A stretch of DNA of 64,000 nt from an uncultured Clostridia bacterium (GCA_934121905.1 CAKOVI010000002.1:148768-212767); one strand, 5' to 3'. Shown: positions 1 through 8,226, counted from the stretch's first letter. Program-made: numbers and translations. Notes: a model not told the origin generated them from the letters alone.

Positions 1-581
1 TTATACCGTCTTTAATTTTAATGGTTATAATAATTGGTATACAAAATATTTTAGGACTAGATATAAAAAAGATAGGTACGAATGTAACAATAACTCAAAA
101 GTCATTTTGGATAATACAAGCAATTTTATATGCAAGTTATAATCTAATTTTGGTAATACCAGTTTTAATTAATTTAAAGAAGTTTTTGAAAAATAAAAAT
201 CAAATAAAGTTAATAACTATTGGTGTAGGAATAGCAATGTGTTTAATGTCAATGTTAATTTTCTTGCTATTGGTAAATGTAGATACTAATTTCTCAAATC
301 TTGAGATGCCAATTATTTATGTTATTGAAAATAAGTTTTCAGTTTTTAAGTTTGTATATGGAATAATAATTTTAACAGCAATATTTACAACTGCTATTTC
401 GGTTGGAATAGCTTTTTTGAACAATGTATGCCCAAAAGAGAATAGTTTTCCACAAATTGCAGCTATATTGTGCATAACTAGTATCTTAGTTTCTCCAATT
501 GGTTTTTCTAATTTGGTAAATAGTTTGTTTCCGATATTTGGGTATTTAGGGATTGTTGAAATATATTTTATTTTAAAATAA
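1..581 (+). CDS. YkvI-like membrane protein, C-terminal part (cut by window edge)
   Basis: The frame is open to the first base of the window, so the 5' end lies outside; the first ATG at 21 is probably internal. About 190 residues are visible, with four or five hydrophobic segments joined by short basic loops, so this is an integral membrane protein. The FTTAISVGIAF-type segment before the last two helices recalls the C-terminus of YkvI-family proteins (COG3949), which are related to APC-type transporters and have no settled substrate. Family assignment is by resemblance only. It ends about 100 bases before the next gene. Confidence 0.5.
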   Translation, partial: IPSLILMVIIIGIQNILGLDIKKIGTNVTITQKSFWIIQAILYASYNLILVIPVLINLKKFLKNKNQIKLITIGVGIAMCLMSMLIFLLLVNVDTNFSNLEMPIIYVIENKFSVFKFVYGIIILTAIFTTAISVGIAFLNNVCPKENSFPQIAAILCITSILVSPIGFSNLVNSLFPIFGYLGIVEIYFILK

Positions 582-683
582 TATTTGTCAAATTTTTTAT
601 ATTGATGCAAAAAATTTTATTGATATTTTTATATGTATTTGATAAAATATAAATCAATAAAAATCCAAAAAAAGGAGAACCTA

Positions 684-1856
684 ATGGAAAAAGAAGAATA
701 TCAAATACAGAGAGAACTAAATATAAGGAAAGTAGTTATAATATGTCTAATTACAATATTGATAATAGCAATAATAGTAATAATTTCATTATATATCGCA
801 GAAGAAGGATTCAGAAAATGGGTAGATATAAATGTATTTAGAAAAGACATATTATCAGAAAATACAGCTACAATAGACTTAAATGTAGATAAAAATAATC
901 AAATAATATGTTTCGGAAAATATATAGGAATACTAACTGAAAAAAATCTAAAATTATATAATCAATCTGGAGAAAGCATTACAGATATATCTGTAGACAT
1001 AAATACCGCAATATTTACACAAAATGATAAATATTTAGCAATAGCAGAAAAAAAAGGTCAAGAATTTTGCCTAATACTAGATAAAACTTATTTATGGAAA
1101 CAAAAAGTTGATGGAGAAATACAGCAAATATATGTAAACAAAAATGGCTATGTAGCAATTGTTATAACAGATACTACATATAAATCCATTATAACTTTAT
1201 ATGATTCAAATGGAAAGCAATTATTAAGAAATTTTATGTCATCAACAAGAGTAATAGATGTATCGATATCAAATGACAATAAATATTTAGCATTTGCAGA
1301 AATGGATACATCAGGAACATTAATAAAATCCACAATAAAAATAATATCAGTAGAAAAAGCAAGTACAAATTCAAATCAAGCAATTGTTTACTCAAAAGAA
1401 GCAGGAACATCAGAAATGATTGTAAAAATACAATATCAAGAAAAAGATGATTTAATATGTGTATATGATGATGTGGTAAAAGTTATAAAAGACAATGAAG
1501 AAAGTGAAGTAGTTTCAAAAGATGATATAATGACATTTGTATCAGGCAATTTAAACAATTCTATTGCATATATAAAAGAAGAACAAAAAGGAATATTTGA
1601 TTCAAGTTCAACATTAAATATAAAAAACACATTAAACAATCAAGAATATAAATATAGTTTTGATGAAATAGCGAAAGAAATGTATACATATGGGAATATT
1701 ATTGGAATAAACATAGGAACAGAAATGTATTTTGTAAATACAAATGGAATGTTAATAAAAAAATATGTAGCAAAACAAGAAATAACAAATGTAATGATGT
1801 CAAACAATTTAGCAATAATTATATACAAAGATAGAATAGAAATAATAAATTTATAA
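684..1856 (+). CDS. DUF5711-like membrane-anchored beta-propeller protein
   Basis: A 390-residue protein with a short charged N-terminus, one transmembrane helix at about residues 15-38, and an extracytoplasmic region of repeated beta-rich segments ending in short hydrophobic strands, like a WD/propeller sensor. I chose ATG 684 because AAAGGAG lies just upstream; the in-frame ATG at 633 has no ribosome site. It is followed after 14 bases by a CvpA-family gene and resembles DUF5711 proteins, which I recall in the same context. Role unknown; an envelope function is inferred from the anchor and from neighbouring wall genes. Confidence 0.5.
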   Translation: MEKEEYQIQRELNIRKVVIICLITILIIAIIVIISLYIAEEGFRKWVDINVFRKDILSENTATIDLNVDKNNQIICFGKYIGILTEKNLKLYNQSGESITDISVDINTAIFTQNDKYLAIAEKKGQEFCLILDKTYLWKQKVDGEIQQIYVNKNGYVAIVITDTTYKSIITLYDSNGKQLLRNFMSSTRVIDVSISNDNKYLAFAEMDTSGTLIKSTIKIISVEKASTNSNQAIVYSKEAGTSEMIVKIQYQEKDDLICVYDDVVKVIKDNEESEVVSKDDIMTFVSGNLNNSIAYIKEEQKGIFDSSSTLNIKNTLNNQEYKYSFDEIAKEMYTYGNIIGINIGTEMYFVNTNGMLIKKYVAKQEITNVMMSNNLAIIIYKDRIEIINL

Positions 1857-1870
1857 AAAGGAGACTAACT

Positions 1871-2530
1871 ATGGGAATATTAATGGATTTAATTATAATT
1901 GCAATTTTGGTATTAAGTATAATAATGGGATACAAAAAAGGCTTAATAAATGTTGTTTTTAATATATTTGCATTTTTTATAGCACTAATTGCAACAATTA
2001 TTTTATATAGACCAGTTGCAAACATAATAATAAATAATACAGAAATAGATGACAAAATAAAATCTGCTATAATAAACAATACTACAGAAGAAAAGCAAAG
2101 TGAAGAAAGTTCTAGTAATACAGGAATGCAAAAATATATAGAAGATGCAATAAAAAACACCGCAGATGAAGCAAAATCACAGGTGATTGAAACAGTTGCA
2201 AATACAGTTTCAATTAGAGCTGTTGAAATCTTAACAAGTATAATTCTATTTATAGTAATTAGAGCAGTGCTAATTGTACTTAAGGTATTTACACAAGCAA
2301 TAGCTAATTTGCCACTAATAAAGCAATTTAACGAACTAGGTGGAGTGGTATATGGAATAGCTAAAGGCCTAGTAATTATATATATTATATTAACAATAAT
2401 GTATTTTGTAGTATCAATCAACGGAAAAGGAAATATAGCAGAAGCAATAAATAATTCATATATAACAAAAATTTTATATAATAACAATATTATTGTAAAC
2501 TATTGCCTTTTAGGTAAAAATTTGATATAA
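1871..2530 (+). CDS. cvpA: CvpA family membrane protein
   Basis: A 219-residue protein opening with MGILMDLIIIAILVLSIIMG and a GYKKGL turn, then further hydrophobic helices and a C-terminal pair with GGVVYGIAKG, which is the CvpA fold. A soluble loop at about residues 58-105 separates the membrane halves. The family was named for colicin V production and affects envelope and biofilm traits; its biochemical role is not settled. GGAGACTAACT precedes the ATG and the gene is 14 bases behind the DUF5711-like gene, so they form an operon. Its last codons overlap a promoter for the next gene. Confidence 0.8.
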   Translation: MGILMDLIIIAILVLSIIMGYKKGLINVVFNIFAFFIALIATIILYRPVANIIINNTEIDDKIKSAIINNTTEEKQSEESSSNTGMQKYIEDAIKNTADEAKSQVIETVANTVSIRAVEILTSIILFIVIRAVLIVLKVFTQAIANLPLIKQFNELGGVVYGIAKGLVIIYIILTIMYFVVSINGKGNIAEAINNSYITKILYNNNIIVNYCLLGKNLI

Positions 2531-2531
2531 T
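2503..2531 (+). promoter_or_regulatory. Promoter for the LCP gene
   Basis: TTGCCT at 2503-2508, a 17-base spacer and TATAAT at 2526-2531. It overlaps the stop codon of the CvpA gene and would start transcription about 40 bases before the LCP start codon. Confidence 0.6.
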
Positions 2532-2581
2532 TTGACACATAGTTTTTAATTTAGAAAGAAAAGAGTGAAAAATAAAATCAA

Positions 2582-3931
2582 ATGAATAAAAAAGTGAAAG
2601 ATATAAAAGAAAAAAAGCCTAAAAAAAGACATACGGCTTTAAAAGTAATATTAATAATATTGTTAGTAATAATTTTGATGATATCAATATTTGTATTTTT
2701 TAGTGCATACAAAAATGGTTGGGGAGTAAAAGGAATGATACAAACAGCCATGGGACAGGACGAAAGAAACTTAAAAGATTTAGACCCATTTACAGTATTG
2801 ATCATGGGAGTAAGTGAGGACATTTCTTCAAAACTAACAGATACACTAATGGTTGCATCATACAACCCCAAAACACAAAAAGCAACATTAATATCAATTC
2901 CAAGAGATACATTTGTAGGGACAAACAAGCAAAAGGCAACATCATATGATAAAATAAATGCTTTGTATCAATCGAGTCCAGAAAAAACACTAGCGGCTGT
3001 AAATAAAATAACAGGATTAGACATAAAATACTATGTAGTAATAAGTAATAATGCATTAGTACAATTAGTTAATGAAATAGGAGGAGTCGAATTTGATGTT
3101 CCAATAGACATGAACTATGATGACAGCTCACAAAAATTAGCAATTCATTTAAAAAAAGGAAAACAAAAATTAAATGGAGAGCAAGCAGAAGGATTAGTAA
3201 GATTTAGAAAAAATAATAATGGAACATCATATCCAGCAGAATATGGAGATAATGACCTTGGAAGAATGAGAACACAAAGAGAATTTATAACAGAAGTTGC
3301 AAAACAAACATTACAATTAAAAAATATAACCAAAATAGGAAGTTTTATAGATATAGTAAAAGAAAATGTAACAACAAATATAACAAATTGGTCAACTATA
3401 AAAGACTATATTGCATATGCAGTAGACTTTAATACAGAAAATATCCAAACAGCAAGTATACCAGGAGAAGCAGATTATTATAATAAATTATCATTTTTCA
3501 TATATAATAAAAAAGAAACAGATAAACTTGTAAAAGAATTATTTGAAGAGCAAAATGGAACAACAGAAGAAAATCAAGAAGAAACCGCAAATAGTTCTAA
3601 CACCACAAATGTTACAAATACAGCCAATACAACGGAAAATACAAATACAGTATCTGAAAACTCAAAAATAAAAATCGAACTGCTAAATGGTAGTGAAGAT
3701 AAAACACTTTTAAATAAGGCAACAAAAGAGCTAAAAGCAGAAGGATATAATGTATATAAAACAGGGACAACAACAGTAACATCAAAAACAATAATAGTAA
3801 ATAAAACAGCAGTAAAAAACGATATTGTAAATGATATAAAAGATATATTAGGAGTAGGAGATATATCAAGTAAAATATCAACATCAAGTACAATAGATAT
3901 AAAAATAGTAATAGGAAAAGATTACAAATAA
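2582..3931 (+). CDS. LytR-CpsA-Psr (LCP) family cell-wall glycopolymer ligase
   Basis: A 449-residue protein with a basic N-terminus, one transmembrane helix at about residues 20-42, then the LCP catalytic domain: TVLIMGVSED, the DTLMVASYNP strand, SIPRDTFV with the conserved Arg-Asp, and GRMRTQREF. A Thr/Asn-rich linker at about 320-360 leads to a LytR_C domain beginning IKIELLNGS. LCP enzymes move wall teichoic-acid-like or capsular polymers from lipid carriers to peptidoglycan outside the membrane. The gene has its own promoter and converges on a DacF gene. Which polymer is attached cannot be told. Confidence 0.9.
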   Translation: MNKKVKDIKEKKPKKRHTALKVILIILLVIILMISIFVFFSAYKNGWGVKGMIQTAMGQDERNLKDLDPFTVLIMGVSEDISSKLTDTLMVASYNPKTQKATLISIPRDTFVGTNKQKATSYDKINALYQSSPEKTLAAVNKITGLDIKYYVVISNNALVQLVNEIGGVEFDVPIDMNYDDSSQKLAIHLKKGKQKLNGEQAEGLVRFRKNNNGTSYPAEYGDNDLGRMRTQREFITEVAKQTLQLKNITKIGSFIDIVKENVTTNITNWSTIKDYIAYAVDFNTENIQTASIPGEADYYNKLSFFIYNKKETDKLVKELFEEQNGTTEENQEETANSSNTTNVTNTANTTENTNTVSENSKIKIELLNGSEDKTLLNKATKELKAEGYNVYKTGTTTVTSKTIIVNKTAVKNDIVNDIKDILGVGDISSKISTSSTIDIKIVIGKDYK

Positions 3932-3933
3932 AA

Positions 3934-3953
3934 GGAGGGATTACATTCCCTCC
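3934..3953 (-). terminator. Intrinsic terminator of the first dacF gene
   Basis: GGAGGGA and TCCCTCC form a 7-bp stem between the convergent LCP and dacF genes. On the minus strand the stem is followed by TTTTATTT, so it mainly serves dacF. Confidence 0.6.
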
Positions 3954-3956
3954 AAA

Positions 3957-5225
3957 TTATAAATTATAATATTTAGATTTTCTATTTTTCTTTTTTTTAG
4001 AATTCTTAAATAAAATTAACATCAAAATTAAAGCCAAAATCAAAATTAATAAAATTCCAAAAATAAACATCAAATGTTCATCTAATTCAACATCATGTGA
4101 AGCTAATAAATTTTTTGTGTAAGAAACTGAACCGATATTATATGTAACAGTACCTAAAATAGCATTTTTTGCGATAGGAGCAGAAACATTTTCCTTTAAT
4201 GTAATTTGAGGAGCTGGCACATCACTAGAATTATTTAGAATACCTGAAACAGAATCTTCTAATACCAAATCTAAATTTCTTGTATCTTTTGTACCATTTG
4301 CAATTTCAATTGAAGATAAAATGTCATCTTTAGTAGCAAATGTTCTTAATGAAAAGTTAGAGTATCCATATTTAAATAAATTTATAGAATCTATATACCT
4401 AGAACTTTCGCTACCATTAATTTGATTTGCACCTAATACAACACAAATTAGTCCAAGATTATTTTTTGCACAAGCAGAAATTAAACAATTTTTAGCTTCT
4501 TTAGTATAACCAGTTTTAATTCCGACACATTCTTCTAAATAATACTTAGAAGATGGATTTATTAAATCATTTGTATTTGTATATTTTCTTACATCAGATT
4601 TATTTGTACTATTTATAGTACAACTTTTTTGAGAAACAATTTTCTTAAAAGTAGAGTTTTGCATACAATACCTTGCAATTAATGCCAAGTCATATGCTGT
4701 TGAATAATGATTTTCATCATGAATTCCACTAGGATTTGTAAAGTGTGTATTTGTACATCCAATCTCTTTTGCCTTTTGATTCATCAATTCGGCAAAATTT
4801 TCAATAGAGCCAGAAATATGTTCTGCAAGCACATAGCCAGCATCATTAGCGGAATGAACCAAAAATACGGTTATTAAATCATTTACAGAAATTTGTTCCC
4901 CTTCTGATAAATATGCAGAAGAATATCCTGACGGAATTGCAGAAATTGCAGATTTAGAAACAGTTACAATATCATCTAAATTACATTTTTCAAGAGCTAT
5001 AATGGCTGTTAAAATTTTGGTAGTACTTGCAGGATATTTTTTCTCATCACTATTTTTGGAATAAAGTACAGAACCAGTTTTTGAATCTATTAAAACCGCT
5101 GCATCTGAATATATATCTAACTTATTGTCTGGAGAAATATCATTTGTAGTTGCTCCATAAACAAATTTAGTTTGTAATATTAATATTAAAAAAATAATTA
5201 TTATATTTAAAGTCTTTTTTTTCAT
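3957..5225 (-). CDS. D-alanyl-D-alanine carboxypeptidase, DacF/PBP5 type (first copy)
   Basis: A 422-residue low-molecular-weight penicillin-binding protein. A signal peptide occupies about residues 1-24. The serine-peptidase triad is complete: STTK at 67-70, SAN at 125-127 and KTG at 237-239. A PBP5_C-like beta domain follows, and a C-terminal hydrophobic helix with a lysine-rich tail anchors it. Such enzymes remove the terminal D-Ala from peptidoglycan stem peptides outside the membrane and limit cross-linking; DacF types often act in sporulation. A second homologue lies at 8366-9598 with SGN in place of SAN. Upstream spacing suggests its own promoter divergent from comEA. Confidence 0.93.
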   Translation of the reverse strand: MKKKTLNIIIIFLILILQTKFVYGATTNDISPDNKLDIYSDAAVLIDSKTGSVLYSKNSDEKKYPASTTKILTAIIALEKCNLDDIVTVSKSAISAIPSGYSSAYLSEGEQISVNDLITVFLVHSANDAGYVLAEHISGSIENFAELMNQKAKEIGCTNTHFTNPSGIHDENHYSTAYDLALIARYCMQNSTFKKIVSQKSCTINSTNKSDVRKYTNTNDLINPSSKYYLEECVGIKTGYTKEAKNCLISACAKNNLGLICVVLGANQINGSESSRYIDSINLFKYGYSNFSLRTFATKDDILSSIEIANGTKDTRNLDLVLEDSVSGILNNSSDVPAPQITLKENVSAPIAKNAILGTVTYNIGSVSYTKNLLASHDVELDEHLMFIFGILLILILALILMLILFKNSKKKKNRKSKYYNL

Positions 5226-5321
5226 ATGTTCACCACTTCTATAAAATTTCGTATATAAATATACAATATAAAATAAAATTTTTCAATAATTTTAATAAAA
5301 AATCATAAAATGGAGGTAAAA

Positions 5322-5960
5322 ATGTTAGAAAATTTAACTAAAAAACAAAAAATAATCTTAAGTATAATTGCAATACTTGTAGCAATAGGTATAATATATT
5401 TTATAAATAACAAAAATCAAACAAACAATATAGAATTAGATGAAAATATTCTAGTTTCAAATCAAAATACAAAACAAATGAGTCAAGATACTGAAGAAAT
5501 AGTTATTGTACATATAACAGGAAGCGTCAAAAATCCAGGAATTGTAAAATTAAAAGAAGGAAGTAGAATAGAAGATGCAATTGAGGCAGCAGGTGGTTTA
5601 ACAGAAAATGCAGATATTTCGAATGTGAACCTTGCATATGTACTAGATGATGGTACAAAAATAAAAATCCCTAATCTAGATGATGAGGATATAGGTGATG
5701 AAGATGTATTATCAAAAGATAGTGGAGAAGGGATTATTCAAGAAGATGAAAAAACAACAAATACTAACATAGTAAATATAAATAAAGCAACTGAAAATGA
5801 ACTATCGACTTTGCCCGGAATAGGAAATTCACTAGCTACAAGAATTGTAGAATATAGAAAGCAAAATGGTAATTTTAAAACAATTGAAGATATAAAAAAT
5901 GTAAGTGGAATAGGAGAAAGTAAATTTGCAAATATCAAGGATTTTATAAGTATAAAATAA
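5322..5960 (+). CDS. comEA: ComEA-like competence DNA-binding protein
   Basis: A 212-residue protein with an N-terminal transmembrane anchor at about residues 8-28, a SLBB domain (VHITGSVKNPGIVKLKEGS onward) and a C-terminal double helix-hairpin-helix domain with NINKATENEL, LPGIGNSLATRI and VSGIGESKF. ComEA binds double-stranded DNA at the cell surface during natural uptake. ATG 5322 follows TGGAGG at proper spacing; ATG 5310 overlaps that site and was rejected. It stands alone here without comEC, but dprA at 23310 suggests a partial or complete uptake pathway. Confidence 0.88.
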   Translation: MLENLTKKQKIILSIIAILVAIGIIYFINNKNQTNNIELDENILVSNQNTKQMSQDTEEIVIVHITGSVKNPGIVKLKEGSRIEDAIEAAGGLTENADISNVNLAYVLDDGTKIKIPNLDDEDIGDEDVLSKDSGEGIIQEDEKTTNTNIVNINKATENELSTLPGIGNSLATRIVEYRKQNGNFKTIEDIKNVSGIGESKFANIKDFISIK

Positions 5961-6028
5961 TTTGAAATTAATTGAAGAAATTTTGTTTTTAATATGCTAT
6001 AATAAAACAAAAAGTGGAGGTTAGAACA

Positions 6029-6631
6029 ATGCCAAGTATATTATTTCATGAATTTATAGGAGATAAAATAGCAAAAAAGTATAAAAAATATGATACAAAT
6101 AATTTTTATTTAGGACTTATGGTACCGGATAGTGTAAATGCATATGGTTTTGCAAGCAAAGAGGATAGATGGAGAACACACAGAAGAGATGAGAGCTTGG
6201 AAAAATGGAAAGAAAATATTATAAATTATTATAAAGAAAATATTGATAAATATGAAAAAAATTATTTAATGGGATATTTAATTCATGTACTTACAGATAT
6301 TATTTGTGATGAAATTTATCAAAATGAGTTGTATCCAAAGCTACTAGAAGAAGGGTTTGATTATAATACTGCATATAAACATTATGAGGAAGGAATAGAG
6401 AAATTTGAAAATAGTAATATAAATGAAAAATGGTGGGAAGAAGCTAAAAATAAATTCGAAAATGCAGAGGTTTTTCCTATAAATGGTATGAGTGAGAAAA
6501 TGATTTTAGATGAGGTTAAGTATACATTAAATAAATATAGTACAAGAAGTTATGAAGAGAATGGGTTCATTTCGGAAGTTTTTGCAGATGAGGTTGTTGA
6601 GAAAATTGAGAAGAGTATAAAGTTTTTATAA
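6029..6631 (+). CDS. Zinc-dependent phospholipase C-like protein
   Basis: A 200-residue protein without signal peptide. It begins MPSILFHEFIGDKIA and carries GLMVPDS, a THRRDES segment and LIHVLTDIICDE. These spaced His and Asp residues resemble the metal ligands of the zinc-dependent phospholipase C/S1-P1 nuclease fold, common in Firmicutes as uncharacterised proteins. ATG 6029 was chosen because GTGGAGG stands nine bases upstream; an earlier GTG overlaps it. The reaction is unknown, since many relatives are cytosolic and have no proven lipase activity. Confidence 0.55.
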   Translation: MPSILFHEFIGDKIAKKYKKYDTNNFYLGLMVPDSVNAYGFASKEDRWRTHRRDESLEKWKENIINYYKENIDKYEKNYLMGYLIHVLTDIICDEIYQNELYPKLLEEGFDYNTAYKHYEEGIEKFENSNINEKWWEEAKNKFENAEVFPINGMSEKMILDEVKYTLNKYSTRSYEENGFISEVFADEVVEKIEKSIKFL

Positions 6632-6776
6632 AAGGAGTTGATAGTTATGAACGAATTAACAACAGGAATTAACAGAAGATTCAACTGTTGGGAAATTCCC
6701 AACAGTTGAAATTGAAGGAAACCGTAAGGTTAATAGAAATATTGATTATTACAATCTAGATATGATAATTGCTGTT

Positions 6777-6780
6777 CGGA
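6777..6780 (+). other. CGGA +1 shift site in the RhuM-like relic
   Basis: The codon before is GTT. Reading CGG gives Arg-Ile-stop. Skipping C reads GGA (Gly) and continues the family motif VGYR. Confidence 0.7.
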
Positions 6781-6804
6781 TATAGGACAAATTCAAAAAT
6801 AGCA

Positions 6805-6850
6805 CACCATAGAATATGTTGTTACTACTTTTTTGTGATAACAACATATT
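6805..6850 (+). repeat. Hairpin related to the antitoxin-like RNA at 7554
   Basis: A perfect 12-bp stem (6813-6824 with 6839-6850). The sequence from ACCATAGAATATG onward resembles 7554-7605 of the nearby ncRNA, but has no recognised promoter. It is a probable partial duplicate or relic. Confidence 0.5.
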
Positions 6851-6864
6851 CCATCCAAGCGATT

Positions 6865-7455
6865 CTACGTACATCTATTTAATATTTTGTTTAATTCTAT
6901 TTCTGCTTTTTTTACAAAAAAATTATTAGTTTCTATTGGTATTTCCAGATTTATTATAATATCTTTTAATTTGTCTATTGTATCAAAATTAGAATTAGGT
7001 TCTGTTTCAATTTCAATTAAAAGATTTCCATTTTTTATATCTTTGATAGCTAATTCAAGATTTTCTTTTGTATAAATTACATCATTTTCCTTTATATTCA
7101 TAATTTGATGATATCCAATGGCTTCTAATAGTAATTTTGCTTGTTCTATATCATAAATATCGCAATTTATAGATTTTTGACTTAGTATATCTCCGCTATC
7201 AGCAAATTCTTTTATTTTATATGTAATTTTTTTGTGATATAAGTTGTTTTCAAATATATTTCTTATAATTATACATTTGGAAATAATTTCTCTTGTAGTT
7301 ATATTTTCTATATTTATTTCATTTGGAATAAAATAATAATCATCTAATAAAAAGGTTCTTCCTGATGTAAACCCTTTTTGTTTCAAAATAGATAGTAATG
7401 CTTCTTTAGAACAAGTTACTTTTACTGTAATTTCATTATTTTCTTTTACAATCAT
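6865..7455 (-). CDS. CYTH-domain-like protein (CyaB/triphosphatase family)
   Basis: A 196-residue protein. The N-terminus has NNEITVKV, matching the ExExK strand that opens the CYTH triphosphate tunnel, and DDYYFIP near residue 45 matches the D.Y.. strand. Near the C-terminal third LLIEIETEP gives the acidic strand that binds metal in this family. Known members hydrolyse inorganic or thiamine triphosphate, or make cAMP (class IV cyclase). Some expected tunnel residues are not obvious, so activity is uncertain. ATG 7455 has AAAGGA upstream; the TTG at 7473 overlaps that site. Confidence 0.6.
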   Translation of the reverse strand: MIVKENNEITVKVTCSKEALLSILKQKGFTSGRTFLLDDYYFIPNEINIENITTREIISKCIIIRNIFENNLYHKKITYKIKEFADSGDILSQKSINCDIYDIEQAKLLLEAIGYHQIMNIKENDVIYTKENLELAIKDIKNGNLLIEIETEPNSNFDTIDKLKDIIINLEIPIETNNFFVKKAEIELNKILNRCT

Positions 7456-7506
7456 TTTTAATTTTCCTTTCAATATATTAGAATGAAGATTTTATTCTTA
7501 AATGGT

Positions 7507-7535
7507 TTGACAATTATCTAGATTTTGTGTATAAT
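7507..7535 (+). promoter_or_regulatory. Perfect-consensus promoter for a small RNA
   Basis: TTGACA at 7507-7512, exactly 17 bases, TATAAT at 7530-7535. No credible coding region follows on this strand before a strong hairpin, so it probably makes a non-coding RNA. Confidence 0.75.
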
Positions 7536-7541
7536 ATGGAT

Positions 7542-7640
7542 AGAAAATGAGAAACCATAGATAATATGGTTACCACTTTATATAGTAATAACAACACATT
7601 CCCTTCGGTCAAAAAGTAGAATGTGTTGTTATTTTTATTC
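7542..7640 (+). ncRNA. Candidate antisense RNA of a type I toxin-antitoxin locus
   Basis: An RNA of about 100 nt is predicted from the consensus promoter to a terminator-like hairpin with a perfect 14-bp stem (7587-7600 with 7620-7633) followed by a U-rich tail. A smaller hairpin (AACCAT with ATGGTT, 7553-7571) lies near its 5' end. Its 3' end converges on and overlaps the 3' end of the 37-codon hydrophobic peptide gene on the other strand. This is the arrangement of type I antitoxins such as RatA or Fst RNAII. Function is inferred from layout only. Confidence 0.5.
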
Positions 7641-7748
7641 CTTATCTATAATTGAATTTACATATTGACTATGTATTATCGCTAATAAGGCTACGTTTAT
7701 AGTTATTGAAACCATTAAGGCTATTATTAAAAATAATAAAAAACTCAT
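7635..7748 (-). CDS. Small hydrophobic peptide, candidate type I toxin (37 aa)
   Basis: An ORF of 37 codons with a strong ribosome site (GAGGTGG) before its ATG. The peptide starts MSFLLFLIIALMVSITINVA, forms one transmembrane helix through about residue 25 and ends in a polar tail with DKE. It has its own sigma-A promoter (7832-7860) and a long leader of about 75 bases containing a small hairpin. An RNA transcribed from a perfect promoter on the opposite strand overlaps its 3' end. Size, hydrophobicity and antisense layout fit membrane-acting type I toxins; no family was recognised by sequence. Confidence 0.5.
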   Translation of the reverse strand: MSFLLFLIIALMVSITINVALLAIIHSQYVNSIIDKE

Positions 7749-7831
7749 AAACACCACCTCACTTTCCGATAGTAAAACTATCCAAGTTGAAGTGGCAACA
7801 CAAATCTACTATCTCATTTCCTATGTTTGAT

Positions 7832-7860
7832 ATCATATAACATTTATTGGTAAATTTCAA
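7832..7860 (-). promoter_or_regulatory. Promoter for the small hydrophobic peptide
   Basis: On the minus strand: TTGAAA (7855-7860), 17 bases, TATGAT (7832-7837). It lies about 85 bases upstream of the peptide start. Confidence 0.6.
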
Positions 7861-7993
7861 GCGAACATATAAAATTTTAAAAATTTTTGAACTAATATAT
7901 GTTAAGATGTACTCAAAAAACTCCAATAACTTTGAAAGTGAAAATGCCCTATTACTATGGATGTAAGGCAACAAGTAAATTTATATAAAAATA

Positions 7994-8019
7994 AAAAACG
8001 TTGAAAAATCAACGTTTTT
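7994..8019 (-). terminator. Terminator downstream of the tRNA pair
   Basis: AAAAACGTTGA and TCAACGTTTTT form an 11-bp stem with a four-base loop. It follows tRNA-Cys on the minus strand and ends in a T-rich tract on either strand. Confidence 0.75.
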
Positions 8020-8029
8020 ATTATACTTT

Positions 8030-8103
8030 TGGAGGCGACTATCGGAGTCGAACCGATCATCAGAGTTTTGCAGACTCGTGCCTTACCGCTTGGCTAAGTC
8101 GCC
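8030..8103 (-). tRNA. tRNA-Cys (GCA)
   Basis: A 74-base cloverleaf on the minus strand beginning GGCGACT and ending in encoded CCA. The anticodon loop CTGCAAA gives anticodon GCA. The T-arm has GGTTCGACTCC. It lies 47 bases downstream of tRNA-Gly in the same orientation, so the two are probably co-transcribed. Confidence 0.97.
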
Positions 8104-8150
8104 ATATATTAAATTATATGCACTAAAGTAAAAAATAGTACAACAAAATT

Positions 8151-8226
8151 TGGAGCGGGAAACGGGGCTCAAACCCGCGACCTCCGCCTTGGCAAGGCGG
8201 CGCTCTATCAACTGAGCTATTCCCGC
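8151..8226 (-). tRNA. tRNA-Gly (GCC)
   Basis: A 76-base cloverleaf beginning GCGGGAATAGCTCAG and ending with encoded CCA. The seven-base anticodon loop centres on GCC, which reads GGC and GGU. This isoacceptor would not normally read the GGA/GGG codons used after the CGG frameshift sites, so another tRNA-Gly (UCC) must be encoded outside the window. Confidence 0.97.

Larger units (their letters stand above)
6666..6882 (+). pseudogene. RhuM-like gene relic containing a CGGA +1 site
   Basis: From 6666 one frame reads ELTEDSTV, EIEGNRKVNRNIDYY and NLDMIIAV, closely matching the conserved middle of virulence RhuM-family proteins, which continue GYR.NSK. In the DNA the V codon is followed by CGGATATAG, which stops at once. 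Skipping the C at 6777 gives GYRTNSKIA, as expected. The relic then loses similarity inside a hairpin, so only about 45 family residues remain and no complete protein is possible. The ATG at 6647 with a good ribosome site is in another frame and stops after 20 codons. Confidence 0.6.

Noticed and set aside
7759..7974. 71-codon minus-strand ORF upstream of the small hydrophobic peptide
   Set aside because: It covers the peptide promoter and leader, lacks a ribosome site and resembles no protein.
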